Shown here one piece after another: positions 1 through 8,847 of a DNA stretch of 64,000 nucleotides; within the stretch, counting starts at the first letter, position 1, and each line of letters begins with the position of its first letter. The translations under genes were made by a program, and so were the position numbers. The DNA lies in contig CAITYF010000051.1 of the NCBI GenBank assembly GCA_903896545.1, positions 43,147 to 107,146 of the forward strand, in the 5' to 3' direction. Source of the stretch: an uncultured Myxococcales bacterium (GTDB lineage: Bacteria > Myxococcota_A > UBA9042). Under the pieces are notes generated by a model. It made no database searches, was not told where the DNA came from, and saw only the letters and a program-made list of their open reading frames with translations.

Positions 1-1488
1 GTCATCGCGTCCGGCGGCGCCGATGAATTCGGCATCGAGCGCGGCAGCGGCGTGGTCTTTGCCAGTGAAAAGCTCGACGCGGCCGTCACAACTGCGCTTT
101 TGGAAGCGGCCAAGTCGCGGGCAACGGCGGCCGAAGACGCGCTGCAGAAGAAACAGCCGATGGACGGCGCGCGGCTTCTCGTTGCGCTGCCTGGCGAGAC
201 GCAGGCGATTGTCCAGCCGTTTCGCGCCGCGCAAAACAAGCCGGAAATCGGCGGTGCCGTGGCGCTCCTGCTGCGGCCGGTCGACGTGCCCTCCGTGCCG
301 TTGCCGCTGTGGTTCCTGCCGCTGCTGGCCGCGCTTGTCGCGCTCGGCGCGCGGAAGCCGCTTGGTGAGCGTCTCGCGCCGACCGTCGCCTTGGCCGTGA
401 GCGCCGCAGTGGCCATTTTGCTCCTGCCGCCGCTGCCGAGCGCTGGTTCATCAGGCATTCAGCTTCTGGCCGACGGGTGGCTGGTCCCCCACTCCGCGAT
501 TGGCGTCGTGAGCGCGGCAGGATCGACGTGGGTGCTCGGCGGCGCGCTGCTGCTGACCGTGCTTCTGGGGCCGACCGTCGCCGGGCTCGCGGCGATTCTG
601 GGCGCGCTTCGCAAAGATCCCGTGCCGTACTTTTACGTCGGTCCGGCGCTCTTCGCGACCGGCGTGTTGGTCTTCGTGCCGTTTGCTGTCGGTGTCGGTC
701 TGTCGTTCACCGGCCCCAGCGGTCAGTTCCTTGGGCTGGCGAATTATCAGGAAGTGGTCGAAACCGCGATGGACCCGCAGTCCGCCACGCACTTCGGTCG
801 CACCTTGGCCATGACCGTCGCGTGGACGCTCACCAACGTCCTGCTCCACGTCACGATTGGTCTGGCGCTCGCGCTCGTGCTCAATCAGCCCAAGCTGCGT
901 GGCCGCGCGTACTACCGCTTGCTGCTGATTGTGCCGTGGGCGGTGCCGAGCTACATCACGGCGCTCACGTGGAAATGGCTCTTCAACACGCAATACGGCC
1001 CCATCAACGCGATGCTCGCGCTCTGCGGCGTCGGCCGCGTGGACTGGCTGGGCGACTCCCTCGCCACCAACTTCACCGCCAATTTGCTCACCAACGTCTG
1101 GCTCGGCTTTCCGTTCATGATGGTCGTCTCGTTGGGCGCTTTGCAGTCCATTCCCGCCGACCTTTACGAAGCCGCCGACATCGACGGCGCCTCCGCCTGG
1201 CAAAAATTCCGTCACGTCACTTGGCCGCTTTTGCGCCCCGCGCTCTTCCCGGCCGTCATCATGGGCGTGATTTGGACGTTCAACGCGTTCAACGTCATCT
1301 ACCTGGTCAGCGGTGGCGGTCCGGATCACAAGACGGACATCCTCATCACGGAAGCCTACTTCGCGTTCTCGGTGCTGCGCCGTCACGGCTTGGCGGCCGC
1401 GTACAGCGTGCTGATTTTCCTGCTGCTTCTGGGCTACACGCTCGTCACGCAGCGCCGGTCCAAGGCGACTGAGGCGGTGAACGGATGA
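1..1488 (+). CDS. Maltose-type ABC transporter permease, MalF-like (5' end outside window)
   Basis: Inner-membrane permease subunit of a carbohydrate importer. The frame is open from base 1, so the start is upstream and the product is partial. The last 300 or so residues form a BPD-transp-1 domain with several membrane segments and the EAA loop (EAADIDGASAWQKF) that docks on the ATPase. The part before the first membrane segment looks soluble and could be a periplasmic domain or the end of a fused binding protein; I cannot assign it. The stop overlaps the next gene's start (ATGA), so the two permeases are coupled. The substrate is inferred from family only; no ATPase or binding-protein gene is visible. 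Confidence 0.85.
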   Translation, partial: VIASGGADEFGIERGSGVVFASEKLDAAVTTALLEAAKSRATAAEDALQKKQPMDGARLLVALPGETQAIVQPFRAAQNKPEIGGAVALLLRPVDVPSVPLPLWFLPLLAALVALGARKPLGERLAPTVALAVSAAVAILLLPPLPSAGSSGIQLLADGWLVPHSAIGVVSAAGSTWVLGGALLLTVLLGPTVAGLAAILGALRKDPVPYFYVGPALFATGVLVFVPFAVGVGLSFTGPSGQFLGLANYQEVVETAMDPQSATHFGRTLAMTVAWTLTNVLLHVTIGLALALVLNQPKLRGRAYYRLLLIVPWAVPSYITALTWKWLFNTQYGPINAMLALCGVGRVDWLGDSLATNFTANLLTNVWLGFPFMMVVSLGALQSIPADLYEAADIDGASAWQKFRHVTWPLLRPALFPAVIMGVIWTFNAFNVIYLVSGGGPDHKTDILITEAYFAFSVLRRHGLAAAYSVLIFLLLLGYTLVTQRRSKATEAVNG

Positions 1489-2336
1489 GCGCGACGAAGA
1501 AAGGTTTTCCGCCTTGGGCCCTGCATTTCCTGCTCGTGCCCATCACCGTGGCGACGCTCTATCCGGCGCTGTACGTCATCAAGTTGGCGCTGAGCGGCAC
1601 GGGCGGCGCGTCGGCATCGCCTTGGCCGTGGCCGGAGACCTTTTCGCTCGATGCGTTCTCCGCGGTTGTCGGCCATAAAGGCAGCGATGGCTCGTGGCTT
1701 TTCGGCCGTCAGCTTGCCAACTCGCTCATCGTATCGCTCTCGACCACGGCGCTCGGCATCACGCTCGCCTGCACCGCTGCGTACGGCTTCGCCCGCTTCG
1801 AATTCCCCGGTCGCCGCGCCGGCATGCTTGGCTTTCTGGCCACGCAAATGTTTCCGGGCATCCTGACGATGATTCCGCTTTACGTGCTCATGCAGAAGCT
1901 GAACCTGCTCGATTCCATGCTGGGGCTGATTCTCGTGTACGCGACGACGACCGTGCCGTTTTGCACCTGGACGCTCAAAGGCTACTTCGACACGTTGCCC
2001 AAGGAAATTGAAGAGTCCGCCATCATCGACGGCGCGACGCGCTTGCAGATCTTCTGGCGCATCATTCTGCCGCTGTCCGCTCCCGCCATCGCGGTGACCG
2101 CTCTCTTCTCCTTCATGACTGCGTGGAACGAGTTTGTCCTCGCTTACACTTTCCTTTCGCGCGAGGCGGCTTACACGTTGCCCGTGCAAATTCGTGGCTA
2201 CGTGGGCGACAAGGACGTACAGTGGGCGTTGTTCGCGGCGGCCTCGCTCGTCGTGTCCGCGCCCGTGATGGCGCTCTTTTATTCGCTGGAAAAGCAGCTC
2301 GTGGGCGGTCTGACGGCCGGCGGCGTCAAAGGCTAG
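1485..2336 (+). CDS. Maltose-type ABC transporter permease, MalG-like
   Basis: Second permease of the sugar importer, 283 residues, the usual MalG length. It has an N-terminal membrane segment, a BPD-transp-1 core and a clear EAA loop (EEIEESAIIDGATRLQIF style) near residue 170, followed by a Pro-rich turn and the ending typical of the family. It overlaps the upstream permease by 4 bp. Transport of maltose/maltodextrin or another oligosaccharide is inferred from family. Confidence 0.88.
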   Translation: MSATKKGFPPWALHFLLVPITVATLYPALYVIKLALSGTGGASASPWPWPETFSLDAFSAVVGHKGSDGSWLFGRQLANSLIVSLSTTALGITLACTAAYGFARFEFPGRRAGMLGFLATQMFPGILTMIPLYVLMQKLNLLDSMLGLILVYATTTVPFCTWTLKGYFDTLPKEIEESAIIDGATRLQIFWRIILPLSAPAIAVTALFSFMTAWNEFVLAYTFLSREAAYTLPVQIRGYVGDKDVQWALFAAASLVVSAPVMALFYSLEKQLVGGLTAGGVKG

Positions 2337-3080
2337 GTGCAGCACGTGACAGATTCTTCCAACACGCATTACGCTGGCCAGGACCTGGAAGCGCTGGCGG
2401 ATCTGCCCCGTTACACTGGCTGGATTCTGGAGCAATTTCAGGATGAACTGCGCGGTCATGTGATTGAGGTCGGTGCCGGCATCGGCAATGTGGCGATCCG
2501 CTACGTCGACCGCGTGGAGAGTCTGCTCCTTGTCGAGCCGGCTGCGAACCTCTGCGAAAAACTGCGGATCCGCACCGTGGGTCTGAAGAACGTGGTCATC
2601 GCTGAGGCGTTGCTGCACGACGTTGCGCCGGAGCTCGTTGCCAAGCCTTTTGACGCTGCGCTGATGGTGAACGTGCTGGAGCACATTCCGGACGACGTCG
2701 CGGTTCTGACCCGACTTTATGAAGTGTTGAAGCCCGGCGGGGCGCTCTGCATCTTTGTGCCCGCGGTGCCGGAGATTTACGGGTCGCTCGATGCGATTGT
2801 CGACCACGTCCGGCGTTACCGGCGCGCGGAATTGCAGGGCAAGCTGGAACAAGCGGGCTTTGTCGTGAAGCGTCTGAGTTATCTGGATACGCTGGGAATC
2901 GTGCCTTGGGTCGTCGCCGGCAAGATCCTGAAGCGCAAGAAGTACGACGCGCTCGGCGCCCAGGCGTATGACCGCGTCGGCGTGCCGGTGACGCGTGCGC
3001 TTGAAGCCGCGCTGAACCGGGTGCTGCCGCGGACGCCGATTGGCAAGAGCTTGGTGGCAGTCGCGGTCAAACCGGGTTAG
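2337..3080 (+). CDS. Class I SAM-dependent methyltransferase
   Basis: Cytosolic methyltransferase of about 247 residues. Motif I (IEVGAGIGNVAIRY) lies near residue 42, followed by an acidic strand end (LLVEP) and the post-I region (ALMVNVLEHIPDD) typical of Methyltransf_11/12 folds. Substrate unknown. It begins directly after the malG-like stop; GTG at 2337 gives the longest product, but GTG at 2346 is better spaced from the AGG in the stop region and may be the true start. It is probably co-transcribed with the transporter. Confidence 0.75.
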   Translation: MQHVTDSSNTHYAGQDLEALADLPRYTGWILEQFQDELRGHVIEVGAGIGNVAIRYVDRVESLLLVEPAANLCEKLRIRTVGLKNVVIAEALLHDVAPELVAKPFDAALMVNVLEHIPDDVAVLTRLYEVLKPGGALCIFVPAVPEIYGSLDAIVDHVRRYRRAELQGKLEQAGFVVKRLSYLDTLGIVPWVVAGKILKRKKYDALGAQAYDRVGVPVTRALEAALNRVLPRTPIGKSLVAVAVKPG

Positions 3081-3095
3081 CCCAAAAAGGTCCTC

Positions 3096-4049
3096 GTGTG
3101 CAAGCAGATGTTGCTGGTTCTTGGGTTGGTGCTCGCGGCGTGCAGTGATCCGGCCGTGCCGACGCCGCAAGCGCAGTTCACCAGTGGCGCGGACGACGCG
3201 GACACGGCCGCTGGGCTTGACGACACAGCGCTGGCTGAGGACGTCACTACCGACGTGTGGGTGGAGCCCGCGGACCTGCCAGTGCTCGCTGACGCGCCGG
3301 TTGCAGACGACGTTGCCGACAGCGCGACGCCTGAAGACGTCTTCGTATTGCCCGATGTGTTGCCGCCGCTCGACGTTCCGGTTGTCGCGGACGTGCCCAC
3401 GACGCCCGATAGCGTCATGCCGCCGGACGTGGCGCCACCGGTCGACATCGTCGCGCTGCCCGACGTGCAACTCGCGGTCTGTGGCGATGGCGTCTGCACG
3501 CCAGGGCTCGAAAGCGAGGCGAACTGCGCCGCCGATTGCGCGCCGCCGACGTGGGCCGGATGTGCAGCGATTCCGTGCAGCGGCGCCCTCGCGACCTGCA
3601 AGGCCAGCAGCGGCTGTGCCAACGTCCTCGCTTGCGCCGCCTCCTGCACCACGGCGTCGTGCGTCCAGGCGTGCGCGACTTCGATCAGCTACAACACGCT
3701 CAGCGGTTGGCTCAAACCCGTCGTCACGTGCGCGATCAACGCTGGCTGCCTTGGCAGTTTTGACCCAGGACCCGGCGGCGGCCCCAACTCCTGTGGCAAC
3801 GGCGCGTGCGACGGCGGCGAGACGCATCTGACGTGCCCCAAGGACTGCGGCTTTCCTGTATCCGCCAATGAGCAGTGTCAGGTGCAGAACTGCCCGAACT
3901 CGTACGCGGCCTGCGCCGGTGACAAGGCGTGTGTCGCGGCCGCCACTTGCTACAACCAATACGGCAATGTCTGGGGCTGCGCGAGCACGAATCAGGCCGC
4001 GTACGCGCTCAACACGCTCATCCAGTGCATTTACAGCCAGTGCAAGTAG
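3096..4049 (+). CDS. Cys-rich lipoprotein with two CGxGxC-type modules
   Basis: Exported lipoprotein of unknown function, 317 residues. The N terminus has a short hydrophobic stretch ending in a lipobox (VLAAC). Residues about 25-125 are an Asp/Ala/Pro/Val-rich tether of low complexity. The rest is Cys-rich: two copies of a CGDGVC...C..DC motif (CGDGVCTPGLESEANCAADC and a related CGNGAC copy) flank two Cys-patterned helical segments. Similar Cys patterns occur in the lipoproteins at 32113 and 44162. GTG at 3096 follows AAAAAGG by 6-7 bases; ATG at 3108 is possible. Confidence 0.7.
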   Translation: MCKQMLLVLGLVLAACSDPAVPTPQAQFTSGADDADTAAGLDDTALAEDVTTDVWVEPADLPVLADAPVADDVADSATPEDVFVLPDVLPPLDVPVVADVPTTPDSVMPPDVAPPVDIVALPDVQLAVCGDGVCTPGLESEANCAADCAPPTWAGCAAIPCSGALATCKASSGCANVLACAASCTTASCVQACATSISYNTLSGWLKPVVTCAINAGCLGSFDPGPGGGPNSCGNGACDGGETHLTCPKDCGFPVSANEQCQVQNCPNSYAACAGDKACVAAATCYNQYGNVWGCASTNQAAYALNTLIQCIYSQCK

Positions 4050-4158
4050 CTGGACGATTCACGAGTCCACATGCTGCATACGCCGATTCCGACCGCTGCA
4101 CGGGTTGCTTCCTCGCGACGATTTCCGGTTGAATCGTTCCGGTCAGGCGAAGGCGCCC

Positions 4159-6030
4159 TTACGGCGTCCCTTCTGACTTCGCGAACGCGATGAACCAACG
4201 AATCCAGCTGACCGGCACGGAGAACCGCGCTTCCATTGTCGAGCCGTTGAGGCCCACGCCCCAAGTGGGCGACTCCTCGATCGCCGCCAACTGCTTCAAT
4301 TGCGGCGCCAGCTTTGGCGGCACAAACTCTTGAACCGCCTGCAGCAGCGGCGCCACATGCAAGTAGAAGAGCTGCGACGCGTGCGCCGGTGCCGCCGCCA
4401 GTGCGCGCTTGTACGTCGTGAGGTTGGCCAGCCCGTCCGACTGCCCCGCCGCCACGCGCCGCGCCTGTTGCAGCGCATTGGGGCCCATCGCCAGCAGCAC
4501 CGCGTTCGGCAGGACGCACAGCGCGGCATTGTACTCGTTGCCCAGCAGCGCCTGCGCGATGCGGACCCGCGGATCCGGGAACGCCTTCCAGTCCACCGCC
4601 AGCGTCAGCGTGTCGCAGTGGAGCGTGCCTTCATCGAGCACGCTCTGCGTCAGCTTCACCGTCGGCGGCAACTTCGCCGTGAGCGCCGCCAGCACGGGCT
4701 TGAAGCTGTCCTCCTTCAGCGCCTGCCGCAGGATCCGATAGCCCTCTCCCGTGTCCACGTCGGCTCCCTTGGGCGCTGCCTTGCCTTTGCCCTTGGCTGC
4801 TTTCTTGGGCTTCTTGCCTTTGAGCTCGGCGTCGGCCTTCTTTTTGTCCTGCGCCTCCGCGTAGTCAATCATCACGGAAAACAGCTGCCGCGCGAGGCGC
4901 GAACCTGTGGAGACGGCCAACTTGCCGTCCTTGTAGCCACTCACCGCCAGCAGGCCAAACGCCGCATCGCCGTCGACAAAGAATGCAAACGCACCGTCGC
5001 CCTTTGCCTGGTCCATCATCGCGTTGTAGTCGGCCATCGTCGCCAAGGCGCCGGGCTTATCCAGATTCAGTAGCGAGCCGACAAACGACAGCGTCTGGCC
5101 AAAGAACGCGCGCTTGGCCGCCTGATCCTCGTTGGCCAGAATCACCGCGTAGCTCGACTTGGGCAGATACGCCGCCACCGGCGCCACTTCGCGACCGCGT
5201 CCCGCCGTCAGCAACTGCTCCAACGACGTGCTGGGCACAGCCGTCGCGCGGTAGCCGAGGACCGCCTGTCCGCCACGCAGGTCGACGAAAATCTCCAGCG
5301 CGTCCATCTCCTCGGCGAACTTGCGCAGCATGCCGACGTACAAGTCGAGTACGCCCTTCATCGTGTCGTGGCTGACTTCACCGGCCGACTTGGCCGCCGC
5401 GTCGGTCATGATGTCGTCGAGTTTGGCAAAGCCCGCCTGGACTTCGGGCTCGTACGCGTGCACGGCGTTGCGGACGTCAACGCCAATGGAGAGGAGGCCA
5501 GGACCTTTGTTGGCCAGCACGCCGCTGCCGAGCCACGTCTGCACCTTGGCGAACCGCGCGGGGTCCAGCGCGAAAATCGCATAGCCCGGCACCGTGTCGA
5601 CGTAGACCGTCTGCGGTCCAACCTGCAGCACCAGCGTGTGACCTTGGCCCGCGCCGACGTTGCCCGCTGCGTCCGCGAACTGGATGACGTCCTTCACGGG
5701 TATGGCGAGCACGCTGCCTTGTTCACGCTTGCCCTGCGGCGCGTCAAACAGAAGTGCGCGGATCGGCCGGGTCGTGTCCAGCCAGGCGGCGTCCTTGAAG
5801 CCGAACGCGGTCACCGCCTGATTCAACGCAGGAAGCGCCATCGCCGAGGGCTTGACCGGCTTGCCCGTCCATTCCACCACGAGGTCGGCGGCCACAAGGC
5901 CGTCCGCGAGGCTCGATATCGACACCCAGGCGAGGAGGTCGTCCGGATCGGCGGCAAAAGCCGACGTGGAAAAGGTCAGGAGGAAAAGGCTGGCAATAGG
6001 AGCCAGCAAACGACGAAGGGCAAAGGTCAT
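4159..6030 (-). CDS. Large exported protein of unknown function
   Basis: 623-residue protein with a signal peptide (MTFALRRLLAPIASLFLLTFSTSAFA), so probably periplasmic or outer-membrane associated. I chose ATG at 6030 because the longer frame from 6198 puts unrelated, basic sequence ahead of this signal peptide. The mature part is globular and weakly repetitive, with an Ala/Lys/Gly-rich insert near residue 375 (KGKKPKKAAKGKGKAAPKG). No domain recognised. It stands alone: divergent from the small protein at 6287 and convergent with the lipoprotein at 3096. Confidence 0.65.
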   Translation of the reverse strand: MTFALRRLLAPIASLFLLTFSTSAFAADPDDLLAWVSISSLADGLVAADLVVEWTGKPVKPSAMALPALNQAVTAFGFKDAAWLDTTRPIRALLFDAPQGKREQGSVLAIPVKDVIQFADAAGNVGAGQGHTLVLQVGPQTVYVDTVPGYAIFALDPARFAKVQTWLGSGVLANKGPGLLSIGVDVRNAVHAYEPEVQAGFAKLDDIMTDAAAKSAGEVSHDTMKGVLDLYVGMLRKFAEEMDALEIFVDLRGGQAVLGYRATAVPSTSLEQLLTAGRGREVAPVAAYLPKSSYAVILANEDQAAKRAFFGQTLSFVGSLLNLDKPGALATMADYNAMMDQAKGDGAFAFFVDGDAAFGLLAVSGYKDGKLAVSTGSRLARQLFSVMIDYAEAQDKKKADAELKGKKPKKAAKGKGKAAPKGADVDTGEGYRILRQALKEDSFKPVLAALTAKLPPTVKLTQSVLDEGTLHCDTLTLAVDWKAFPDPRVRIAQALLGNEYNAALCVLPNAVLLAMGPNALQQARRVAAGQSDGLANLTTYKRALAAAPAHASQLFYLHVAPLLQAVQEFVPPKLAPQLKQLAAIEESPTWGVGLNGSTMEARFSVPVSWIRWFIAFAKSEGTP

Positions 6031-6215
6031 GGCCGGCTCGCAAGTGCGTGGATTCGCGGTGTGCAAAGGTAGCGGATTGTGTGGGTGGCGGGAAGGGGCG
6101 TAACGACGCTCCGCGGTCTGGCCAAACTTTTTTCGCACCTCGCCGCGGCAAAACTTGCGCACGCACGAATACTCATTTGTGCGAGCGATGGGGTTCATTT
6201 CTCGCGGGGCAAAAC

Positions 6216-6244
6216 TTGACGATCAGTCTATGGACTCGTAGGGT
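6216..6244 (+). promoter_or_regulatory. Candidate sigma-70-type promoter for the small coiled-coil gene
   Basis: TTGACG (6216-6221), a 17-base spacer, then TAGGGT (6239-6244). A transcript would start near 6251, 36 bases before the ATG at 6287. The -35 box is preceded by GGGGCAAAAC, part of a motif seen upstream of other genes in the window. Confidence 0.4.
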
Positions 6245-6286
6245 TTGCTCGGTACTGAGGCACGATACAACCAGCAGGAGGGACAC

Positions 6287-6634
6287 ATGGCATCGGGGAA
6301 CGATCTGGCATGGGTTACGGAAGCACGGCGGTTGGCCAAGTTGGCAACCGACCTCAAGTTGAAACTGCCGACCGGTCTGAAGGCCGACCAAATCGGCAAG
6401 GACGCGGACCAGACGCAGGCGGAGTTGGACGAGTTGGACTCGATCCGCCGTTCGCTGAGCGCGAAGATCAACGCGAAGGATGCGTCGGTCCGGAAGTTGC
6501 GCGACGACATCAAGCGGTTGCGTCTGGGCGTGAAGGCCGAGTACGGCGATAACTCCGACGAATACGAAAAGGTCGGCGGCACGCGGGCGTCCGAGCGCAA
6601 GAAGCCTGCTGCGAAGAAAGTAGCGGCCCCGTAG
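6287..6634 (+). CDS. Small coiled-coil protein with GGTRxSER-type tail
   Basis: 115-residue basic cytosolic protein. ATG 6287 follows a strong AGGAGG ribosome site, which decides it over the upstream frame start. Residues about 10-85 are heptad-like helix (many Leu, Lys, Asp) and the end carries an EYEKVGGTRASERKKP motif plus a Lys/Ala tail. I recall short proteins with this GGTRxSER ending in several GC-rich bacteria, without a known function. The hairpin repeat patch starts 1 base after the stop. Confidence 0.65.
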   Translation: MASGNDLAWVTEARRLAKLATDLKLKLPTGLKADQIGKDADQTQAELDELDSIRRSLSAKINAKDASVRKLRDDIKRLRLGVKAEYGDNSDEYEKVGGTRASERKKPAAKKVAAP

Positions 6635-6830
6635 CTTGGACAGAGGCGTCTGTCCGTTGGACACGCACGTCTGTCCAACGGACAGAGCCGTCTGTCCGTC
6701 ATCCGGTCGCTCCCGTCCAATGGACAGACGCGACAAATTCAAGTCCGGAGCCGTCTGTCCAAGCTTTAGGTGCGCTTGTCCGAACTCTTGGCGTGTCTGT
6801 CCAAGCTCTCGGCGTCTCTGTCCGAGCAAA
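6635..6830. repeat. Patch of GTCTGTCC/GGACAG hairpin repeats
   Basis: Within about 190 bases GTCTGTCC occurs five times (648, 669, 690, 753, 795) with diverged copies at 774 and 816 and inverted GGACAG at 638, 680 and 722. Three hairpins follow one another: GGACAGA/TCTGTCC with loop GGCG (6638-6655), GTTGGACA/TGTCCAAC with an 8-base loop (6656-6679), and CGGACAGA/TCTGTCCG with loop GCCG (6679-6698). Unit spacing is uneven, so this is not a CRISPR array. It joins the small protein gene to the remnant at 6770. Confidence 0.7.
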
Positions 6831-7117
6831 CCTTCCTCGCAGAGTTACAAAGGCGCCGGGCCAAGAAGCTCGGCGCGTGGACACCGGCAGTGGACAAGCT
6901 CGCGCGCGACGTGTGGCGCGAGTACGGCCAACCGGCCAAGGCGCGGCAGTACGAGCGCGTGCGGCTGGAGGCGGAGGGGGCGCGGCTGGTGGAAGAGGCT
7001 TATGGCCTGACCGAAGCGGAAGTGCGCCTCTTGTGGGAGACCGCGCCGCCGCGGATGCCGGCGTCGCCACCGGAGTGGCTGAAAGTGGCCGGGCAGGGCG
7101 GGGTGGTGCCAGCTTAA
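6770..7117 (+). pseudogene. Possible C-terminal remnant of a Type IIG restriction-modification enzyme
   Basis: Frame of 115 residues that opens right after a stop codon. Its first 20 or so residues are translated repeat sequence (LSKLSASLSEQ), not protein-like. From about residue 25 it reads as a plausible helical C-terminal segment ending in YGLTEAEVRLLWETAPPRMP, which reminds me of the tail of Eco57I-like restriction methylases. No methylase motif is present, so at most a broken end remains. Its stop overlaps the stop of the convergent SEC-C gene by 3 bases. It could also be a small real gene. Confidence 0.35.
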
Positions 7118-8502
7118 CCACGACCGCAGCAAACCTTGTACTTCCTACCGCTGCCACACGGGCACCGCTCATTGCGGCCGGGCTTGGCCTCGGCGCGGAC
7201 TGTGCCTTGCGGTGGCCCTCCGGGGCGGTGCTGCCGCAAGAGGGCGTAGGAGTGGTCGGGTCGCCACGGAACGACCCAGTGGTCCATGAAGGACTTGGGC
7301 AGGTAGAGGTCGTCCAGGTCCGCTTGCGCGAGCCAGATACACGAGGCGATCATGAAGGGCAGGTAGTCCGACTGCTTGCAGTCGCCGTTCATCATCGTCG
7401 CGCTCGCGTGGGCGATCGATTCAGGCACCGAGTCCGGATCCGGATAGCGCTTGGCCAACTCGCCGCCGAGGATCGCGCACAGACGGTGCACATGCGTCCT
7501 GCCCATCTCCAGATGGAACTTGACGGCCCCTTCGTGGTGCTCGATGGTCCTGGTCATCACCTCCGCGAGCGGCGCGTGGATCTCCGCCATCCCGTCGGGC
7601 CACTTCGTTTCTGGCTGCTTGGCGAGGATGAGCTTCAGGATTTCAGCGCGAAGCGACCGGTGACGCATGGCCATCGTCAGGAGGCCATACACGGCAGTCA
7701 AGTAGTCCTCGAAGGCCTGCGCCTCGCGAAACGCCTGCTTGAAGGCGGGCAAGAGCGGCTTGCCGATGCGACCCACGGCCCACGCCGCGCGCAAAGTGGC
7801 GCCCATCACGCCGCCAGACGTCAGGAGGTAAGGAATGGAGACCGGCTTGTTGCCCAACCAGCCATGGTCCTTGCCCGTTTCCGCAAGCACAGTGTAGGCG
7901 ATGGTGCAGCCCCAGAAGGATTCATGCATCGCTTCCAACGACTTCTCGCAACGTTTTACAGGCATGGTCAGCCAGACGTCCGCCGTGCCGAACATCTCAA
8001 AGCAGAACTCCAGCCATGGGCCGATCTGGCAGCCGTACGTGTCCGCCATGACCGGCAACCACGCAACGAGCACCTGCACATCCTCGCGGGTCATGTCGGC
8101 GCCCCGCTTGAAGAGCCGCTGGAGAAACTGGGTTTGCCGACTTTGCGGCACGCGCTGCTCGGCGACAGCCTCTCGGTGACGCTGCTTCAGCACACGCACC
8201 ACCAAACTCGCCACCTGCGTCGCTGGCAGCGGATGCGTGCCCGTTGGGACCATGCCGCGGCCCAGACACGTGACAAACTGCGCATCGCGGGTCACGACCA
8301 GCCACGGCCCGTCGTTCTGAAGGTCCAAACCGAGCGCGATCCGGCCGTCGCCGGGCGGCAAGGTCGCCGCAGCCAGCACGCCCGTCAGTAGCGCCGGGTC
8401 CTCGTAGAGTTGCAGGGCAAACTCCAGCTCCGCGCCGTCGGTGCGCTCGGCCGCCCGTTCCAAAAAGTGCTGGTGTCGCAACCTCTGATCGGCGTCCAAC
8501 AT
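7114..8502 (-). CDS. SEC-C motif protein of unknown function
   Basis: 462-residue cytosolic protein ending in a zinc-binding SEC-C motif (RNERCPCGSGRKYKVCC, with CxC and CC ligands), the module also found at the SecA C terminus. The preceding 430 residues are mostly helical with no recognised catalytic motif. ATG 8502 has GGAGG about 10 bases upstream. The SEC-C motif suggests a ribosome, SecB or metal-linked partner role, but this is family-level inference. A promoter candidate is at 8542-8570. Confidence 0.75.
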   Translation of the reverse strand: MLDADQRLRHQHFLERAAERTDGAELEFALQLYEDPALLTGVLAAATLPPGDGRIALGLDLQNDGPWLVVTRDAQFVTCLGRGMVPTGTHPLPATQVASLVVRVLKQRHREAVAEQRVPQSRQTQFLQRLFKRGADMTREDVQVLVAWLPVMADTYGCQIGPWLEFCFEMFGTADVWLTMPVKRCEKSLEAMHESFWGCTIAYTVLAETGKDHGWLGNKPVSIPYLLTSGGVMGATLRAAWAVGRIGKPLLPAFKQAFREAQAFEDYLTAVYGLLTMAMRHRSLRAEILKLILAKQPETKWPDGMAEIHAPLAEVMTRTIEHHEGAVKFHLEMGRTHVHRLCAILGGELAKRYPDPDSVPESIAHASATMMNGDCKQSDYLPFMIASCIWLAQADLDDLYLPKSFMDHWVVPWRPDHSYALLRQHRPGGPPQGTVRAEAKPGRNERCPCGSGRKYKVCCGRG

Positions 8503-8847
8503 GGGAAGTGAGGCCTCCGCAGGTTCGTAGCAATAGGCGTATGTTTACAGTAACCGGCAGCGATCGCCAAGTGCCCGCGGCCGTCGCCTGCCCGCCCTCG
8601 CCCGGAAGGGCGAAACGCGCGCACCGAGCCGTTCGAGCCGCACCGCCGTCCGCCTCCGCAAGCGCCGTCGCAGACGTGAGCGTTCCGAAATCAACAAGCG
8701 CCCTGACTGGGCGCGCGTTAGGTCTTGGGACCGGGAAAAGCACCCCGAACAAATTTGCGAGAAGCGCGGGCTCAGGGCCATTGCACGCAAGCCTGGCCTA
8801 ACGGCGCCGTCAAGCAGTGAATCCGACGCGCGCGGCCGCTCGTTCGC
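8503..8847. other. Non-coding gap between the SEC-C gene and the DUF4139 gene
   Basis: About 345 bases. Apart from the SEC-C promoter candidate I see no gene: the 97-codon forward frame here is Ala/Arg/Ser-rich, lacks a ribosome site and looks like a chance open frame in GC-rich DNA. Confidence 0.5.
8542..8570 (-). promoter_or_regulatory. Candidate promoter for the SEC-C gene
   Basis: On the minus strand TTGGCG (8570-8565), a 17-base spacer and TAAACA (8547-8542). Transcription would start near 8535 and leave a leader of about 33 bases before ATG 8502. Confidence 0.4.

Noticed and set aside
1434..3959. 841-codon open frame on the minus strand
   Set aside because: It is antisense to the malG-like gene, methyltransferase and lipoprotein, all of which have clear family motifs. 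The product is Arg/His/Ala-rich with no domain, as expected for a shadow frame in GC-rich DNA.
6635..6830. CRISPR array
   Set aside because: The repeated word is only about 8 bases, spacing is irregular, copies occur in both orientations, and no cas genes are near.
8508..8801. 97-codon forward frame between the SEC-C and DUF4139 genes
   Set aside because: No ribosome site, low-complexity Ala/Arg/Ser composition, and it overlaps the likely SEC-C promoter.
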